From NCBI GenBank assembly GCA_002328185.1, contig DCWQ01000039.1, forward strand, positions 1 through 64,000: a DNA stretch of 64,000 nucleotides, read 5' to 3'. Within the stretch, counting starts at the first letter, position 1, and every line of letters begins with the position of its first letter. This document shows positions 24,324 through 34,105 of this stretch, piece by piece. Under the pieces are notes generated by a model that ran no database searches, was not told the origin of the DNA, and was given only the letters and a program-made list of their open reading frames with translations. This DNA comes from Dehalococcoidia bacterium UBA2158. GTDB lineage: Bacteria; Chloroflexota; Dehalococcoidia; Lucifugimonadales; UBA3495. The position numbers and the translations under genes are program-made.

Positions 24324-25463
24324 TTAATCGCCGGCGGGCACTTCCGTGTTCTCCACCTCTTCCATCAGGGCGGACAGCATCTCGGCCTCCGGCACAACCT
24401 TGACCTTCTCGCCCTTGCGGAAGATCACGGCTCGGCCTGCGCCAGCAGCGATGCCAACATCGGCGTCCTTGGCCTCGCCAGGGCCGTTGACCTCGCACCC
24501 CATGACAGCAACGGTGATCTCTTTGTTGGCCTTCTTGAGCAGAGCGTCAACTTCGTTGGCCAGCTTGACCACATCCACATCGGCCCGGCCACAACTGGGG
24601 CAGGCCACCAGGATGGAGCCTTTCTTGCGCATGTTGAGGGACTTCAATATTTCGAAGCCGGCCTCGACCTCTTGGGTGGAGGGACCGCTCAGCGAGACCC
24701 TGATGGTGTCGCCGATGCCGCTATACAGCAGCACGCCCAGGCCGACTGAGGTGCGTATAGAACCGGACATTGGAGTGCCGGCCTCGGTGATCCCCAGGTG
24801 CAATGGGTAGGGCATCATGGAAGACAATCGGGTATAGGCCTCCACGGTCGTGGGGACGTCAAAGGCCTTCATGGAAATCTTGATCTGGTCGAAGTCCTGA
24901 TCTTCCAGCAGGCTAATCTCCCACAAGGCGGTCGCCACCATGTGGTCAACCACGCTGTAGTCGCCTTCCCGGGCCTGTCCGGCCTTGGGCAGGGAGTTCA
25001 CCAGATCCATGTGCCGGGAGAATCCTCTGGTGCGGCCTATTCCGCCCACCGGAGGCAGGCTGCCGAAGTTCACGCCGATGCGGATGGGCACGTTACGCGC
25101 TTTGGCCGCGCGGACCACCTCACGCACTTGGTCTTCGTTCCGGAGATTGCCGGGGTTCAAGCGGAGGCAATCGATGCCGCTTTCCAGGCAGGTAAGCGCC
25201 AGTTTGTAGTGGAAATGGATGTCGGCGATGAGGGGGATGTGGATCTGCTTCTTGATCTCTGCCATGGCCTCCGCCGCTTCGGCATCGGGCACGGCGCTGC
25301 GGATCAGTTCACAGCCAGCCTCTTCCAGTTCGTGGATTTGTTTGACCGTGGCCTTGACGTCCCGTGTGTCGGTCTTGGTCATGGATTGGACCGTAACGTC
25401 TGCTCCACCGCCTATCTTAACGCCGCCCACATAGACCGACTTGGTTACTCTACGGTTACTCAT
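24324..25463 (-). CDS. ispG: 4-hydroxy-3-methylbut-2-enyl diphosphate synthase (flavodoxin/ferredoxin type)
   Basis: About 379 residues. It catalyses the reductive ring opening of MEcPP in the MEP isoprenoid pathway with a 4Fe-4S cluster. Seen: VYVGGVKIGGGADVTVQSMT, PLIADIHFHYKLAL, CLRLNPGN, RIGVNFGSL, HLGITEAGTPMSG, and the cluster ligands in ACPSCGR and AVMGCEVNGPGEA. The start is set at the ATG at 25461-25463, preceded by TTGAGGATGAGCGAT; longer frames to 25496 lack a ribosome-binding site. With dxr and uppS upstream in the same cluster it makes isoprenoid precursors for undecaprenyl phosphate. Confidence 0.96.
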   Translation of the reverse strand: MSNRRVTKSVYVGGVKIGGGADVTVQSMTKTDTRDVKATVKQIHELEEAGCELIRSAVPDAEAAEAMAEIKKQIHIPLIADIHFHYKLALTCLESGIDCLRLNPGNLRNEDQVREVVRAAKARNVPIRIGVNFGSLPPVGGIGRTRGFSRHMDLVNSLPKAGQAREGDYSVVDHMVATALWEISLLEDQDFDQIKISMKAFDVPTTVEAYTRLSSMMPYPLHLGITEAGTPMSGSIRTSVGLGVLLYSGIGDTIRVSLSGPSTQEVEAGFEILKSLNMRKKGSILVACPSCGRADVDVVKLANEVDALLKKANKEITVAVMGCEVNGPGEAKDADVGIAAGAGRAVIFRKGEKVKVVPEAEMLSALMEEVENTEVPAGD

Positions 25464-25621
25464 ATCGCTCATCCTCAACAATCGAGAAGAGGCCAAATTT
25501 GTGTGATATCACGCCTAAAAAGGCGTACCTCGCTATCCAATGCGGAGGCAGGCTAATGGTACACGAATGAGGGAAAACGTGCCAGAGTGTGGCGAGGGAG
25601 ATAGGCGCAGGTCTAGGGCGG

Positions 25622-26950
25622 CTAGCCCAGGAAAGACCGTCCATCTATAAGGCGGCCGATGTCGTTGACGCTGACCAGCACGATGCCGCCCATCAGTAAT
25701 GCGAAACCGACCAGGTGCACCATGCCCTCTCGGTGGGCCGGTATCTTCTTACCGCGGCGCGCCCATTCAAGAACCACGAAGAATATACGTCCGCCATCCA
25801 GCATGGGTATAGGCAGGACGTTCAAGATGGCCAGGTTGATGCTGAGCAGGACGCCCATGCCCAACCAGCCGATCCACCCGCCGTCCCGGGTTATCTCGCC
25901 GGTGACCTGGGCTATGCCGATGGGCCCGGAGAACTCAGGGGACGAGCCTTCCCCAAAGGCCCCGCCCAGGGCTTGTTTGACCAACACCAACATTTCCCAC
26001 GTGTTCACAAAGCTGTTGGGGATGGCCTCCCAGATGGGTTCGGACTGTTTTACGATGGTCACGTCATCCAAACGCGGGAATACGCCAACCAACCACCGGG
26101 CCGATTCGGTGTCGAACCTGGGCCGCAGGTGCAGCAACAATTCCTGGCCGTCACGTTCGACCAACATCGCCATTTGGGAGCCGCCGTTCAGGTTGATCTC
26201 GCGGGTGAAGTCCAGCCGGTTCTCGATGTCGCTGCCGTTGGCTTGTAAGACGATATCCTCTGCCTGAACCTGCGCCGATGCGGCTGCCGTGCCCTCTCCG
26301 ACTTCCTGTATAACCAGACGCCCCACTGCGACGTCCCGGGGAATCATCAGAATCACGGTGAAGATGAGCAGGGGAAGTATCGCGTTCATCAGCGGCCCGG
26401 CGACCAGGACCAGGAACCGGGTGCCGGTGCCTTTGCCGGCCAGGCTGCGTGGCACGTTGGGGTTGGCCTCTCCAGCCAGGCGGACGAACCCGCCGATGGG
26501 TGCCCAGTTCACTGAGTAGAGCATGTCGGCCAGCACCAGTGACCCGCCGCCGACCGAACGTATCTTGCCCTCATGGTTCAACAGGTCCTCTTCGCCGAGA
26601 CGTTCTTCATCCGGCTCTTCTTCTTGTTCGCCGTGGGCCAGTTTTTTGCTCCGCTCGATGACCCTGGCGATCAAGTTGCCGTTGGCGTCCTCGGTGGAAC
26701 TCACCTTTATCCTCTGGCCCCGGCCCAAGTCCCCTCGGTCGGAAAAGCCGACGTACCGGGTGGCGCCGTCGATCAGTACGCACGTGTTTCCGGTGTAAAC
26801 ACCGAACGCGCGTGGCGGGAAGCCAACGCCAAATTCCAGCACTTTAACGCCCATGGCGCGGGCCGTGGCGTAATGGCCGAACTCGTGGATGACCACCAAG
26901 ATCAGGAGCAGTGGCACCATCGAGCCAACTGCTATGAGGACAGTTTCCAT
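25622..26950 (-). CDS. rseP: Site-2 protease family (M50, RseP-like) membrane zinc metalloprotease
   Basis: 442 residues, integral membrane. Zinc site: HEFGH in the first transmembrane helix (about residues 23-27) and LNVLPIPMLDGGR in the third, giving the Asp ligand. Between the HEFGH helix and the expected PIGGFVRLAGE turn lies an insertion of about 95 residues, partly charged (GEQEEEPDEERLGEEDLL). A PDZ domain follows (VIQEVGEGTAAASAQVQAED, ADGS-like loop). It cleaves membrane-embedded substrates such as anti-sigma factors or signal-peptide remnants. It sits between dxr and ispG, its usual neighbourhood. Confidence 0.92.
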   Translation of the reverse strand: METVLIAVGSMVPLLLILVVIHEFGHYATARAMGVKVLEFGVGFPPRAFGVYTGNTCVLIDGATRYVGFSDRGDLGRGQRIKVSSTEDANGNLIARVIERSKKLAHGEQEEEPDEERLGEEDLLNHEGKIRSVGGGSLVLADMLYSVNWAPIGGFVRLAGEANPNVPRSLAGKGTGTRFLVLVAGPLMNAILPLLIFTVILMIPRDVAVGRLVIQEVGEGTAAASAQVQAEDIVLQANGSDIENRLDFTREINLNGGSQMAMLVERDGQELLLHLRPRFDTESARWLVGVFPRLDDVTIVKQSEPIWEAIPNSFVNTWEMLVLVKQALGGAFGEGSSPEFSGPIGIAQVTGEITRDGGWIGWLGMGVLLSINLAILNVLPIPMLDGGRIFFVVLEWARRGKKIPAHREGMVHLVGFALLMGGIVLVSVNDIGRLIDGRSFLG

Positions 26951-26956
26951 ATTAAT

Positions 26957-26968
26957 TACTGTACAGTA
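26957..26968. repeat. 12-bp perfect palindrome upstream of rseP
   Basis: TACTGTACAGTA, six bases upstream of the rseP start, in an AT-rich 81-base gap that follows dxr. Could be an operator or hairpin; no regulator identified. Confidence 0.3.
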
Positions 26969-27031
26969 TTATTATTATTGGAAATTGGTGTGAGACTAGC
27001 GAGACATCACGGTCTAAAGCCAACAGAGGAT

Positions 27032-28150
27032 TCAGCCGCCGGCCAATTCGGTTGCCCGGCCAGTGGCCCACCAGTCGGCTTCCAAGAAGTCCTCCGCTTT
27101 GTCTCCAGGTAGAGATTCGTGTTCGGTCAGGACCTGGTCAATGACCTTGGCGATGTCGGTGAAGCCAATCTTGGAATCCAAGAAAGCCTGGACCGCCACC
27201 TCGTCAGCGGCGCTTAGCGCCGCTGGGTAGGTGCCGCCCTTCTTGCCTGCTGCCACGGCTAACTCGAAGCAAGGGAAGCGCCCCGATTCCATGGGATCGA
27301 AGGACAGGGACTGGGGTTTCGACGTGTCCAGCCTGGGAATCATCGAGTTTGGCAGGCGCTTTGGGTAGAACAGGGCGTACTGGATGGGCAACCGCATGTC
27401 CGGAGGACCCATCTGGGCCTTCACCGAACCGTCTGCGAATTCGACCATCGAATGGATGGTGCTTTGCGGGTGGACCACCACTTCTATCCTTTCCCAGGGC
27501 ACGCCGAACAGCCAATGGGTCTCGATCACTTCGAATGCCTTATTCATCAGCGTAGCAGAGTCTATCGTTATCTTCTTGCCCATCGTCCAAGTTGGATGCT
27601 GCAGGGCCCGCTCCGGCGTGACTGACTCCATCTCTTCCAGTGGCGTGGTGCGGAAGGGCCCGCCTGAGGCAGTGATCAGCAATCTGAGAATCTCGTTGTC
27701 CTCTCCGCGCAGACACTGCCAGATGGCGCTGGGCTCGCTGTCGACGGGAAGGACCTCGCCGCCGTAGCGCTTCTCGAACTCCTTGATTAACCCGCCGGCC
27801 ATCACGATGGGCTCCTTGTTGGAGAGGGCGATGGATTTTCCGGCCTTGAGCGCGTTCAGGGTCGGTATCAGGCCCACGCTGCCCATCAGCGCAACCATTA
27901 CCTGGTCCACATTCTCAAGGCACACCATATCTTCCATGGCGGTGAATTCCATGCCTGGAAATGCTCCGGTTGGAGGATCGATGCAACAGACGTGCTTGGG
28001 CTGGAACTCTTTGACCTGCTCGTTAAAAAGCTCGATATTGTTGCCGGCGGCCAGGCCCACGACCTCGAATTCATCCGGGAAAGACCGGACGATATCCAGG
28101 GTTTGGCGACCTATAGACCCAGTGGAGCCCAATACGACTAATCTCTTCAT
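27032..28150 (-). CDS. dxr: 1-deoxy-D-xylulose 5-phosphate reductoisomerase
   Basis: 372 residues. NADPH site KRLVVLGSTGSIGRQTLDIV at the N-terminus; active-site segments LSNKEPIVMAGGL, PVDSEPSAIWQCL, TASGGPFR and GKKITIDSATLMNKAFEVIE (metal-binding Asp/Glu and the flexible loop) and VHPQSTIHSMVEFADGSVKA. Second step of the MEP pathway. Its ATG overlaps the cdsA stop by four bases, so the two are translationally coupled. Confidence 0.97.
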   Translation of the reverse strand: MKRLVVLGSTGSIGRQTLDIVRSFPDEFEVVGLAAGNNIELFNEQVKEFQPKHVCCIDPPTGAFPGMEFTAMEDMVCLENVDQVMVALMGSVGLIPTLNALKAGKSIALSNKEPIVMAGGLIKEFEKRYGGEVLPVDSEPSAIWQCLRGEDNEILRLLITASGGPFRTTPLEEMESVTPERALQHPTWTMGKKITIDSATLMNKAFEVIETHWLFGVPWERIEVVVHPQSTIHSMVEFADGSVKAQMGPPDMRLPIQYALFYPKRLPNSMIPRLDTSKPQSLSFDPMESGRFPCFELAVAAGKKGGTYPAALSAADEVAVQAFLDSKIGFTDIAKVIDQVLTEHESLPGDKAEDFLEADWWATGRATELAGG

Positions 28151-29001
28151 GGAACGAACACCGTAACCAGCAGAAAATAAACGGCTGGCAGGCTTAATAA
28201 CATACTGTCCAATCTGTCCAACAGCCCGCCGTGCCCCGGAATTATACTACCTGCGTCCTTGACGTCGGCAAGGCGTTTCAGCTTGGACTCGATCAAGTCT
28301 CCCCATTGGGCCACCAAGCCCACCACGGCCCCGATCGCCGCTTGCTGCCATACCGGAATATCCAAGTCGAACACAAGTCCCAGGATCAGCGCTGCGGCTA
28401 CGGCTGAGACGAACCCGCCAACGCTCCCCTCCCAGGTTTTGCTGGGGCTGATACTAGGGGTCATGGGCCGGCTGCCCACGGTGCGTCCCACCAGGTAGGC
28501 GCCCGTGTCCACGGCGAATGTCACCAGAAGGGCGAACAAGAGCCAACTCCGTCCCAAGTCTGCCGTGCCTTCAGCCTCGGAGTCGGTGATCTCCCTAAGC
28601 ATCAAAGCGGTGGCCAAAAGGAAGCCGATGTAGATGGGCCCGAGCACCAGGTAGGCCAAGCCAATGGGGAACCTTTTCTTTCCTGTTGCCTCGTCGCCTC
28701 GATAAAACGCGATGAACCAGAGGAGCGCGGTGAACGAACCAGCAGCCGTGACGCCACCTGAGATAACAAGGAAATTATCTCGCCCGGAGGCCGCTTGGGC
28801 CCCCGATATGATTGCCAGCACCCAGGCTGCGCCCAATAGAACGGGCAAAGGGCCGACCACGGCGGGAGTCATGCGGTAGAGTTCCCAGGTCGCCACCAGA
28901 CCGGCCACAACCACCAACGCAGTTAGCCACGGCGCGCCGAACCAAATGGCGGCCAGAAGAACGGGGATCCCGACCAACGCCGTCAGTGACCGTTGGAGCA
29001 A
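28147..29001 (-). CDS. cdsA: Phosphatidate cytidylyltransferase
   Basis: 284 residues, about eight transmembrane helices. The family signature is present at the C-terminal third: SPSKTWEGSVGGFVSA followed by QWGDLIESKLKR and KDAGSIIPGHGGLLDRLDS. It makes CDP-diacylglycerol, the branch point for phospholipids such as the phosphatidylglycerophosphate handled by the PgpA encoded at 33.2 kb. Starts at TTG 29001, 16 bases after uppS ends. Confidence 0.96.
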   Translation of the reverse strand: MLQRSLTALVGIPVLLAAIWFGAPWLTALVVVAGLVATWELYRMTPAVVGPLPVLLGAAWVLAIISGAQAASGRDNFLVISGGVTAAGSFTALLWFIAFYRGDEATGKKRFPIGLAYLVLGPIYIGFLLATALMLREITDSEAEGTADLGRSWLLFALLVTFAVDTGAYLVGRTVGSRPMTPSISPSKTWEGSVGGFVSAVAAALILGLVFDLDIPVWQQAAIGAVVGLVAQWGDLIESKLKRLADVKDAGSIIPGHGGLLDRLDSMLLSLPAVYFLLVTVFVP

Positions 29002-29017
29002 GAGTTCTTTCCTGTCC

Positions 29018-29833
29018 CTACTGCTCAGGAGATTGGCTGGGGTTTAGATCGGTATTTTGACCTGGTGTTTGGGGTTCCTCTTCCGGAAATCGATCCTCGA
29101 GGTTGAGAGCGCCGTAGCGGCGGCGGCGAGTCCCAAAGGTCTCCAACACCTGCTTCAGCTCTCCGGCGTCCAGGTCGGGCCACAGGGTCGGCGTGTGGTA
29201 CATCTCGGCGTAGGCCGACTGCCAAAGGAGAAAGTTGCTGATGCGCTGCTCTCCCCCTGTCCGGATGATCAGGTCCGGATCCGGGCTGTGGGCAGTGAAC
29301 AGGTACCGGCTGAATAGCTCCTCGTCGATGGTGTCCGGATCGACCCCGTCTTTGATGATGCGCCGGACCGCTTCCAGAATCTCGGCGCGGCCACCGTAGT
29401 CGAAGGCCACGTTCAGGGTGATGCCGGTGTTCTTGCTGGTCAAGCGTTCGGCTTCAGCAACGCCGTCTCGAAGGTGAGTGCTCATGTTCTCGGTCCGGCC
29501 CACGTGAACAATGCGCACGTTCTTTTCGTGCAGCGTCTTGGTCTGGCTGGCGATCGCCTCTGAGAACACATCCATAATGCCGTTAACTTCATATTGGGGG
29601 CGGCTCCAGTTCTCGGTTGAGAAGGCATAGAGGGTGACAAACTTCACGCCCAACGGGCCCAGGGTCTCCAAAACTCCCTGGATGCAATGCACACCGAACT
29701 CATGGCCGGCTACGCGTGGGAGGCCCTGCTTCTGCGCCCAGCGTCCGTTGCCATCCATGATGAAAGCAACATGGGCCGGTACGTTGGGACCGTCCCCCGC
29801 GGGTAGCTGGGGTGAGACCGATTCAGCCTGCAC
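29018..29833 (-). CDS. uppS: Undecaprenyl diphosphate synthase (cis-prenyltransferase)
   Basis: 271 residues. HVAFIMDGNGRWAQKQGLPR carries the catalytic Asp of region I; TLYAFSTENWSRP, LNVAFDYGGRAEI and DLIIRTGGEQRISNFLLWQS are regions III-V. It extends farnesyl diphosphate to the C55 lipid carrier for peptidoglycan or other surface polymers. GTG start at 29833, five bases after frr. The last 30 residues are a polar Pro/Gln-rich tail. Confidence 0.96.
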   Translation of the reverse strand: MQAESVSPQLPAGDGPNVPAHVAFIMDGNGRWAQKQGLPRVAGHEFGVHCIQGVLETLGPLGVKFVTLYAFSTENWSRPQYEVNGIMDVFSEAIASQTKTLHEKNVRIVHVGRTENMSTHLRDGVAEAERLTSKNTGITLNVAFDYGGRAEILEAVRRIIKDGVDPDTIDEELFSRYLFTAHSPDPDLIIRTGGEQRISNFLLWQSAYAEMYHTPTLWPDLDAGELKQVLETFGTRRRRYGALNLEDRFPEEEPQTPGQNTDLNPSQSPEQ

Positions 29834-29837
29834 TGGG

Positions 29838-30425
29838 TTAGACCTGCAGGATTTCCGCCTCTTTGGCGGACCCTGTCTCGTCGATCAGTTTGGTGTGGCC
29901 GTCGGTAGCCTTCTGTAGTTGGTCTTGGGCGCGGCGGCCGTCGTCCTGAGAGATGGACTTGTCCTTCTCCAGCTTCCTCAGCGACTCAAGACCATCCCGA
30001 CGTACGTTCCTAACAGAAACCTTGCCGTCTTCGATCTTGCCCTTGAGCAGTTTGACCATCTCCTGACGGCGCTCCTGGGTTAGCTGGGGAATCGGCACCG
30101 TGATGGTGGACCCGTCATTTGACGGATTGAACCCCATTACGGATCCTTGCAGGCTCTTTTCGATCTCCCGCATCGCCCCGGCATCCCAGGGTTGGATCAT
30201 GATGGCCCTGGCGTCGGGTGTGGAGATGGAGGCGATCTGTTTCAGAGGGGTCATAGAGCCGTAGTAGTCGACCTCGATATTCTCCACCAACCCCGGGGTG
30301 GCCCGACCCGTGCGGAGTTGGGTCAGGTCACGCTTGAAAGCATCCACGGCGCGGTCCATCTTGGTGGAGACTTCGGACAGTACAACCTCGGGGGTTAAGT
30401 CGGGTTTGTCACCTTGCGTAGCCAT
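29838..30425 (-). CDS. frr: Ribosome recycling factor
   Basis: 195 residues; the body from KMDRAVDAFKRDLTQLRTGR onward is standard RRF: three-helix bundle with inserted beta domain (VDYYGSMTPLKQIASISTPD, IMIQPWDAGAMREIEKSLQ, SNDGSTITVPIPQLTQERR). About ten extra N-terminal residues. Two bases separate it from pyrH, so they share a transcript. Confidence 0.97.
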   Translation of the reverse strand: MATQGDKPDLTPEVVLSEVSTKMDRAVDAFKRDLTQLRTGRATPGLVENIEVDYYGSMTPLKQIASISTPDARAIMIQPWDAGAMREIEKSLQGSVMGFNPSNDGSTITVPIPQLTQERRQEMVKLLKGKIEDGKVSVRNVRRDGLESLRKLEKDKSISQDDGRRAQDQLQKATDGHTKLIDETGSAKEAEILQV

Positions 30426-30427
30426 GA

Positions 30428-31159
<732 letters not shown>

Positions 31160-31167
31160 TTACTGGA

Positions 31168-31671
31168 CTATTCGCCGACTGCTAGTCGAGTGAATCGGAC
31201 CACCTTTATATTCTCTCCGACCTTGCCAGCCAACTCCCTAACCATCTCGCCGACAGACGAGGAGTTGTTTTTGATGTAGGGCTGTAGCATGAGCACTATC
31301 TGGGCCGGAGGACGGTCGTCGCCTTCCTCAATTTCGTCTGCTTCGACGTAGACCGGTCCCATGGCCGCGACCTGCATGCAGATGTCATGGGCCAGCTTTC
31401 GGAATTCTTCAGTCCGGGCGACAAAGTCGGTCTCGCAGCCAAGCTCGACCATGGCCCCGACCCGCCCGCCGGTATGCAGATAAGTCTCGATGACGCCTTC
31501 GTTGGTGTCTTTACCCACGCGCTTTGTTGCGCTGGCTACACCTTTCTCACGAAGGGCCTGAATGGCCTTTTCCATGTCGCCGTCAGATTTCTCCAGGGCT
31601 TCTTTGCAATCCATGATCCCGGCGCCCGTCTGGTCGCGCAGGTCCCGGACTAATTTAACGTCAACCGCCAA
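31168..31671 (-). CDS. tsf: Elongation factor Ts, short form
   Basis: 167 residues, much shorter than the roughly 280 of E. coli. VKLVRDLRDQTGAGIMDCKE (UBA-like N-terminal domain), KAIQALREKGVASATKRVGK and the EF-Tu-contacting TDFVART motif are present; only one half of the usual core is kept. Short EF-Ts proteins are known in Thermus and several Chloroflexota, so this is not a truncation artefact. TTG start at 31671. Confidence 0.95.
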   Translation of the reverse strand: MAVDVKLVRDLRDQTGAGIMDCKEALEKSDGDMEKAIQALREKGVASATKRVGKDTNEGVIETYLHTGGRVGAMVELGCETDFVARTEEFRKLAHDICMQVAAMGPVYVEADEIEEGDDRPPAQIVLMLQPYIKNNSSSVGEMVRELAGKVGENIKVVRFTRLAVGE

Positions 31672-31728
31672 TTGACTGCTCCTAAATAAACGGCCAAGGC
31701 CTGGCCGTAGATTGAGAACTCCGGAGGA

Positions 31729-33027
31729 TTACTCTTTCGGCTCTTGCTCACTAGCTTCTTCTGCTTTAGCTTCCGGTGCGAGCTCAGGTTCAGGTTCCGG
31801 CCCGGGCTCGACCGTGGCTTCAGGTGCGGCCGCTTCGCCTACTGGTTCTTCTACTGCGGCTGCTTCGGCTACCGGCTCTTCTACTGTTGCTTCGGGTGCG
31901 GCTGCCTCGGCTGCCGGCTCTTCTACCGTTGCTTCGGGTGCGATGGCTTCAGTTACTGGCTCTTCGACTGCTGCTTCGGGCGCGGTCGCTGCGACTATCG
32001 GCTCTTCAACCTCTGGCTCAGCGACCGGCGTTATGGCAGCGGCTGTCGCGGGGGCAACCTCGGTGACGGTGGCGGTATCCAGGCCCTCCATCTCCGGCAG
32101 ACCCTCCTCCTCGTCATCGAGTGACACGTACGCGGTCAGGAACTGGGACTCGTCCACTTCCGCCATCTCTTCGATTCGCGCCTGCTCCATGGCTTCGCGT
32201 TGGGCAAGGCCTTCCAGAACGGCGGTGGCCATGCGGTTGGTGATCAACCGGATCGAACGAACCGCATCATCGTTGCCAGGAATGATGTGGTCGACTTTAT
32301 TGGGGTCGCAGTCGGAGTCGACGATCGCGAAGATCTCAACGCCCATGCGCTGGGCCTCGGCGATGCAGATGTCTTCCCGGCCGATGTCGATCACGAAGAT
32401 GGCTTTGGGAACTTCGGTCATGTCCCGCACGCCGGTGAAATACTTCTCCAGGCGGGCCAGCGTATCGCGGAGCTTCACGCCCTCTTTCTTGGGGAGTACT
32501 CGGAAGTAGCCCTGATCCCGCTTCTGTTGAAGTTCGAGCATGTAATTGATGCGGGTCCGAATGGTCTGGAAATTGGTCATGGTGCCGCCCAACCAACGCT
32601 GGTTGACGTACAGCATGCCACATCGCTCGGCTTCGCTCTGGATCACTTCTTGGGCCTGGCGTTTGGTGCCCACGAACAAGACCTTGCCACCCTCGGCCAC
32701 AAGGTCAACCATCTCTTGGTAGACGTTGTTGATCATGCCCAGGGTTTGCTGCAGGTCGATGATGTGGATGCCGTTTCTTTGGGTGAAGATGTACTTCTTC
32801 ATCGTCGGGTTCCACCGCCGGGTCTGATGCCCGAAGTGGACTCCCGCCTCGAGAAGGGCTTTCATGGTGAGGTGTTCGCGCACCGGGGGGGTGGCAGGTG
32901 CGGCGGGTGCAGGTGCGGGTTCTGGCGCTGGGGCCGGATTTGGTTCGGTGGCGACGGCCGCGGCAGCCTGCGGTTCTTGGGGAATTTCCGCTACCGACTC
33001 TTCAGGGAGGTCTAGGGATTCAACCAT
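31729..33027 (-). CDS. rpsB: 30S ribosomal protein S2 with long N- and C-terminal extensions
   Basis: 432 residues against about 240-260 usual. The S2 core runs from about residue 50 (LTMKALLEAGVHFGHQTRRW) through KVLFVGTKRQAQEVIQSEAE, VNQRWLGGTMTNFQTIRTRI and VDHIIPGNDDAVRSIRLITN to about residue 290. The first 50 residues are Ala/Pro/Glu-rich. The last 140 are an acidic, Ala/Glu/Pro/Val repeat region in which units of the type VEEP-VAEAAAPEAT recur. The core looks fully functional. It is the first gene of the large cluster, with its own promoter at 33175-33203. Confidence 0.96.
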   Translation of the reverse strand: MVESLDLPEESVAEIPQEPQAAAAVATEPNPAPAPEPAPAPAAPATPPVREHLTMKALLEAGVHFGHQTRRWNPTMKKYIFTQRNGIHIIDLQQTLGMINNVYQEMVDLVAEGGKVLFVGTKRQAQEVIQSEAERCGMLYVNQRWLGGTMTNFQTIRTRINYMLELQQKRDQGYFRVLPKKEGVKLRDTLARLEKYFTGVRDMTEVPKAIFVIDIGREDICIAEAQRMGVEIFAIVDSDCDPNKVDHIIPGNDDAVRSIRLITNRMATAVLEGLAQREAMEQARIEEMAEVDESQFLTAYVSLDDEEEGLPEMEGLDTATVTEVAPATAAAITPVAEPEVEEPIVAATAPEAAVEEPVTEAIAPEATVEEPAAEAAAPEATVEEPVAEAAAVEEPVGEAAAPEATVEPGPEPEPELAPEAKAEEASEQEPKE

Positions 33028-33174
33028 TAAGTACGCCTGTCCTTTTTGCCGATCGGTCCGACCGGCTACGTCCGAGAGTCCGCCGAGGTAGCAGCGTGAC
33101 CCGCAAAATTTACACCGCTAAGCCCGCGTTCGACGCTTGAGCCGAAGCTGGAGTGGGAGTTTTTTGCTTGTCGG

Positions 33175-33203
33175 AGTATAACATAGGGGTAATTGCCGGG
33201 CAA
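33175..33203 (-). promoter_or_regulatory. Strong sigma-70-type promoter for the rpsB cluster
   Basis: Minus strand TTGCCC (33198-33203), 17-base spacer, TATACT (33175-33180), with TGT just before the -10 (extended -10). Leaves a leader of about 140 bases before rpsB, in which S2 autoregulation may act. Confidence 0.7.
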
Positions 33204-33226
33204 CGTAAATAGGCTCGGTCGCGTCT

Positions 33227-33700
33227 TTAGAAAAATACCCGGTAGACCACGTTCAACCCTACGGCCCCGACCACTCCAGCCGCCAGATCATCGGCCATGA
33301 TGCCCAACCCTCCTGGTAGCGCCTCGAACCTACGGATCGGCCAGGGTTTTAGGATGTCCAAGATCCGGAACACCACGAAGGCGGCCGCCAGCCATGGCAA
33401 GGTCTTGGGCAGGAACAAGCAGGTGATCCACATGCCGGCAAACTCGTCCCAGACCGCCCGCTTGGGGTCGTGGTCAGCCTCGGTAATCAACGTTTGGCAG
33501 GCCCATATCCCAGCCAAGAAGCCCAGACAGCACAGCAAGAAGAAGCCAGTTGAGTCTTCATTAAGCGGAGAGGAGCCGTAGAGCAGCACCGCCGCCAGGC
33601 TGGCCCAGGTGGCCGCGGCAACGGGAATCAAACCGATGCCCATGCCCGTGCCCATGCCCCAGCCAACGCGGTTAATCGTCGTACCCAATACGCGGATCAC
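33227..33700 (-). CDS. pgpA: Phosphatidylglycerophosphatase A
   Basis: 157 residues, about four membrane segments. The PgpA motif DEFAGMWITCLFLP (catalytic acidic cluster) and the C-terminal RRFEALPGGLGIMADDLAAG are both present. Removes phosphate from PGP to give phosphatidylglycerol. GTG start overlapping by one base the stop of the upstream zincin gene, so they are co-translated. Confidence 0.93.
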   Translation of the reverse strand: MIRVLGTTINRVGWGMGTGMGIGLIPVAAATWASLAAVLLYGSSPLNEDSTGFFLLCCLGFLAGIWACQTLITEADHDPKRAVWDEFAGMWITCLFLPKTLPWLAAAFVVFRILDILKPWPIRRFEALPGGLGIMADDLAAGVVGAVGLNVVYRVFF

Positions 33701-34068
33701 TAGCCGTAACCCAGCCCGTGCAAATCATCTTCGCTCATGCCCAGGTAATGCCCGATCTCATGCCATAGAGTCACTTTGATCTCGTGTTCGGCCTCGGTAC
33801 GGCTGGAGCAATTGCGCAAGATTGGCTGGCGGTAGATGGCGATCCGGTTGGGCAACATTGAGTCTCCGCCTTCGCGTTCCGTGAGGGGCACGCCGTGATA
33901 GAGCCCGAACAATGATCCTTCTCCGTTAATCAGATCCTCTTCTTCGAGGCCGGGCCACTCTTCAACCACCACGTCCACATTGTCCAACGCCTGGGTGATG
34001 TGGTGGGGAATCTCGCGGTAGGCCTGACGCACCAATCGCACGAATTCCCGATTGGTGATATTTATCAA
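33700..34068 (-). CDS. Small zincin-type metallopeptidase family protein (PF06262-like)
   Basis: 122 residues. VTLWHEIGHYLGMSEDDLHG is the HExxHxxG zincin motif near the C-terminus; the N-terminal part (EFVRLVRQAYREIPHHITQA) and FGLYHGVPLTERE fit the minimal-zincin family formerly called DUF1025. No signal peptide; cytoplasmic. Substrate unknown. Lies between nfo (37 bases upstream) and pgpA on the same strand. Confidence 0.88.
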   Translation of the reverse strand: MINITNREFVRLVRQAYREIPHHITQALDNVDVVVEEWPGLEEEDLINGEGSLFGLYHGVPLTEREGGDSMLPNRIAIYRQPILRNCSSRTEAEHEIKVTLWHEIGHYLGMSEDDLHGLGYG

Positions 34069-34105
34069 CCGGAAAGCCCGACTTGCTGCCGAATCTTCTT
34101 CCCTA

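Noticed and set aside
31712..32509. Long plus-strand frame rich in Ser/Ala opposite rpsB
   Set aside because: It is the antisense shadow of the repetitive acidic tail of S2, with no ribosome-binding site or family match.
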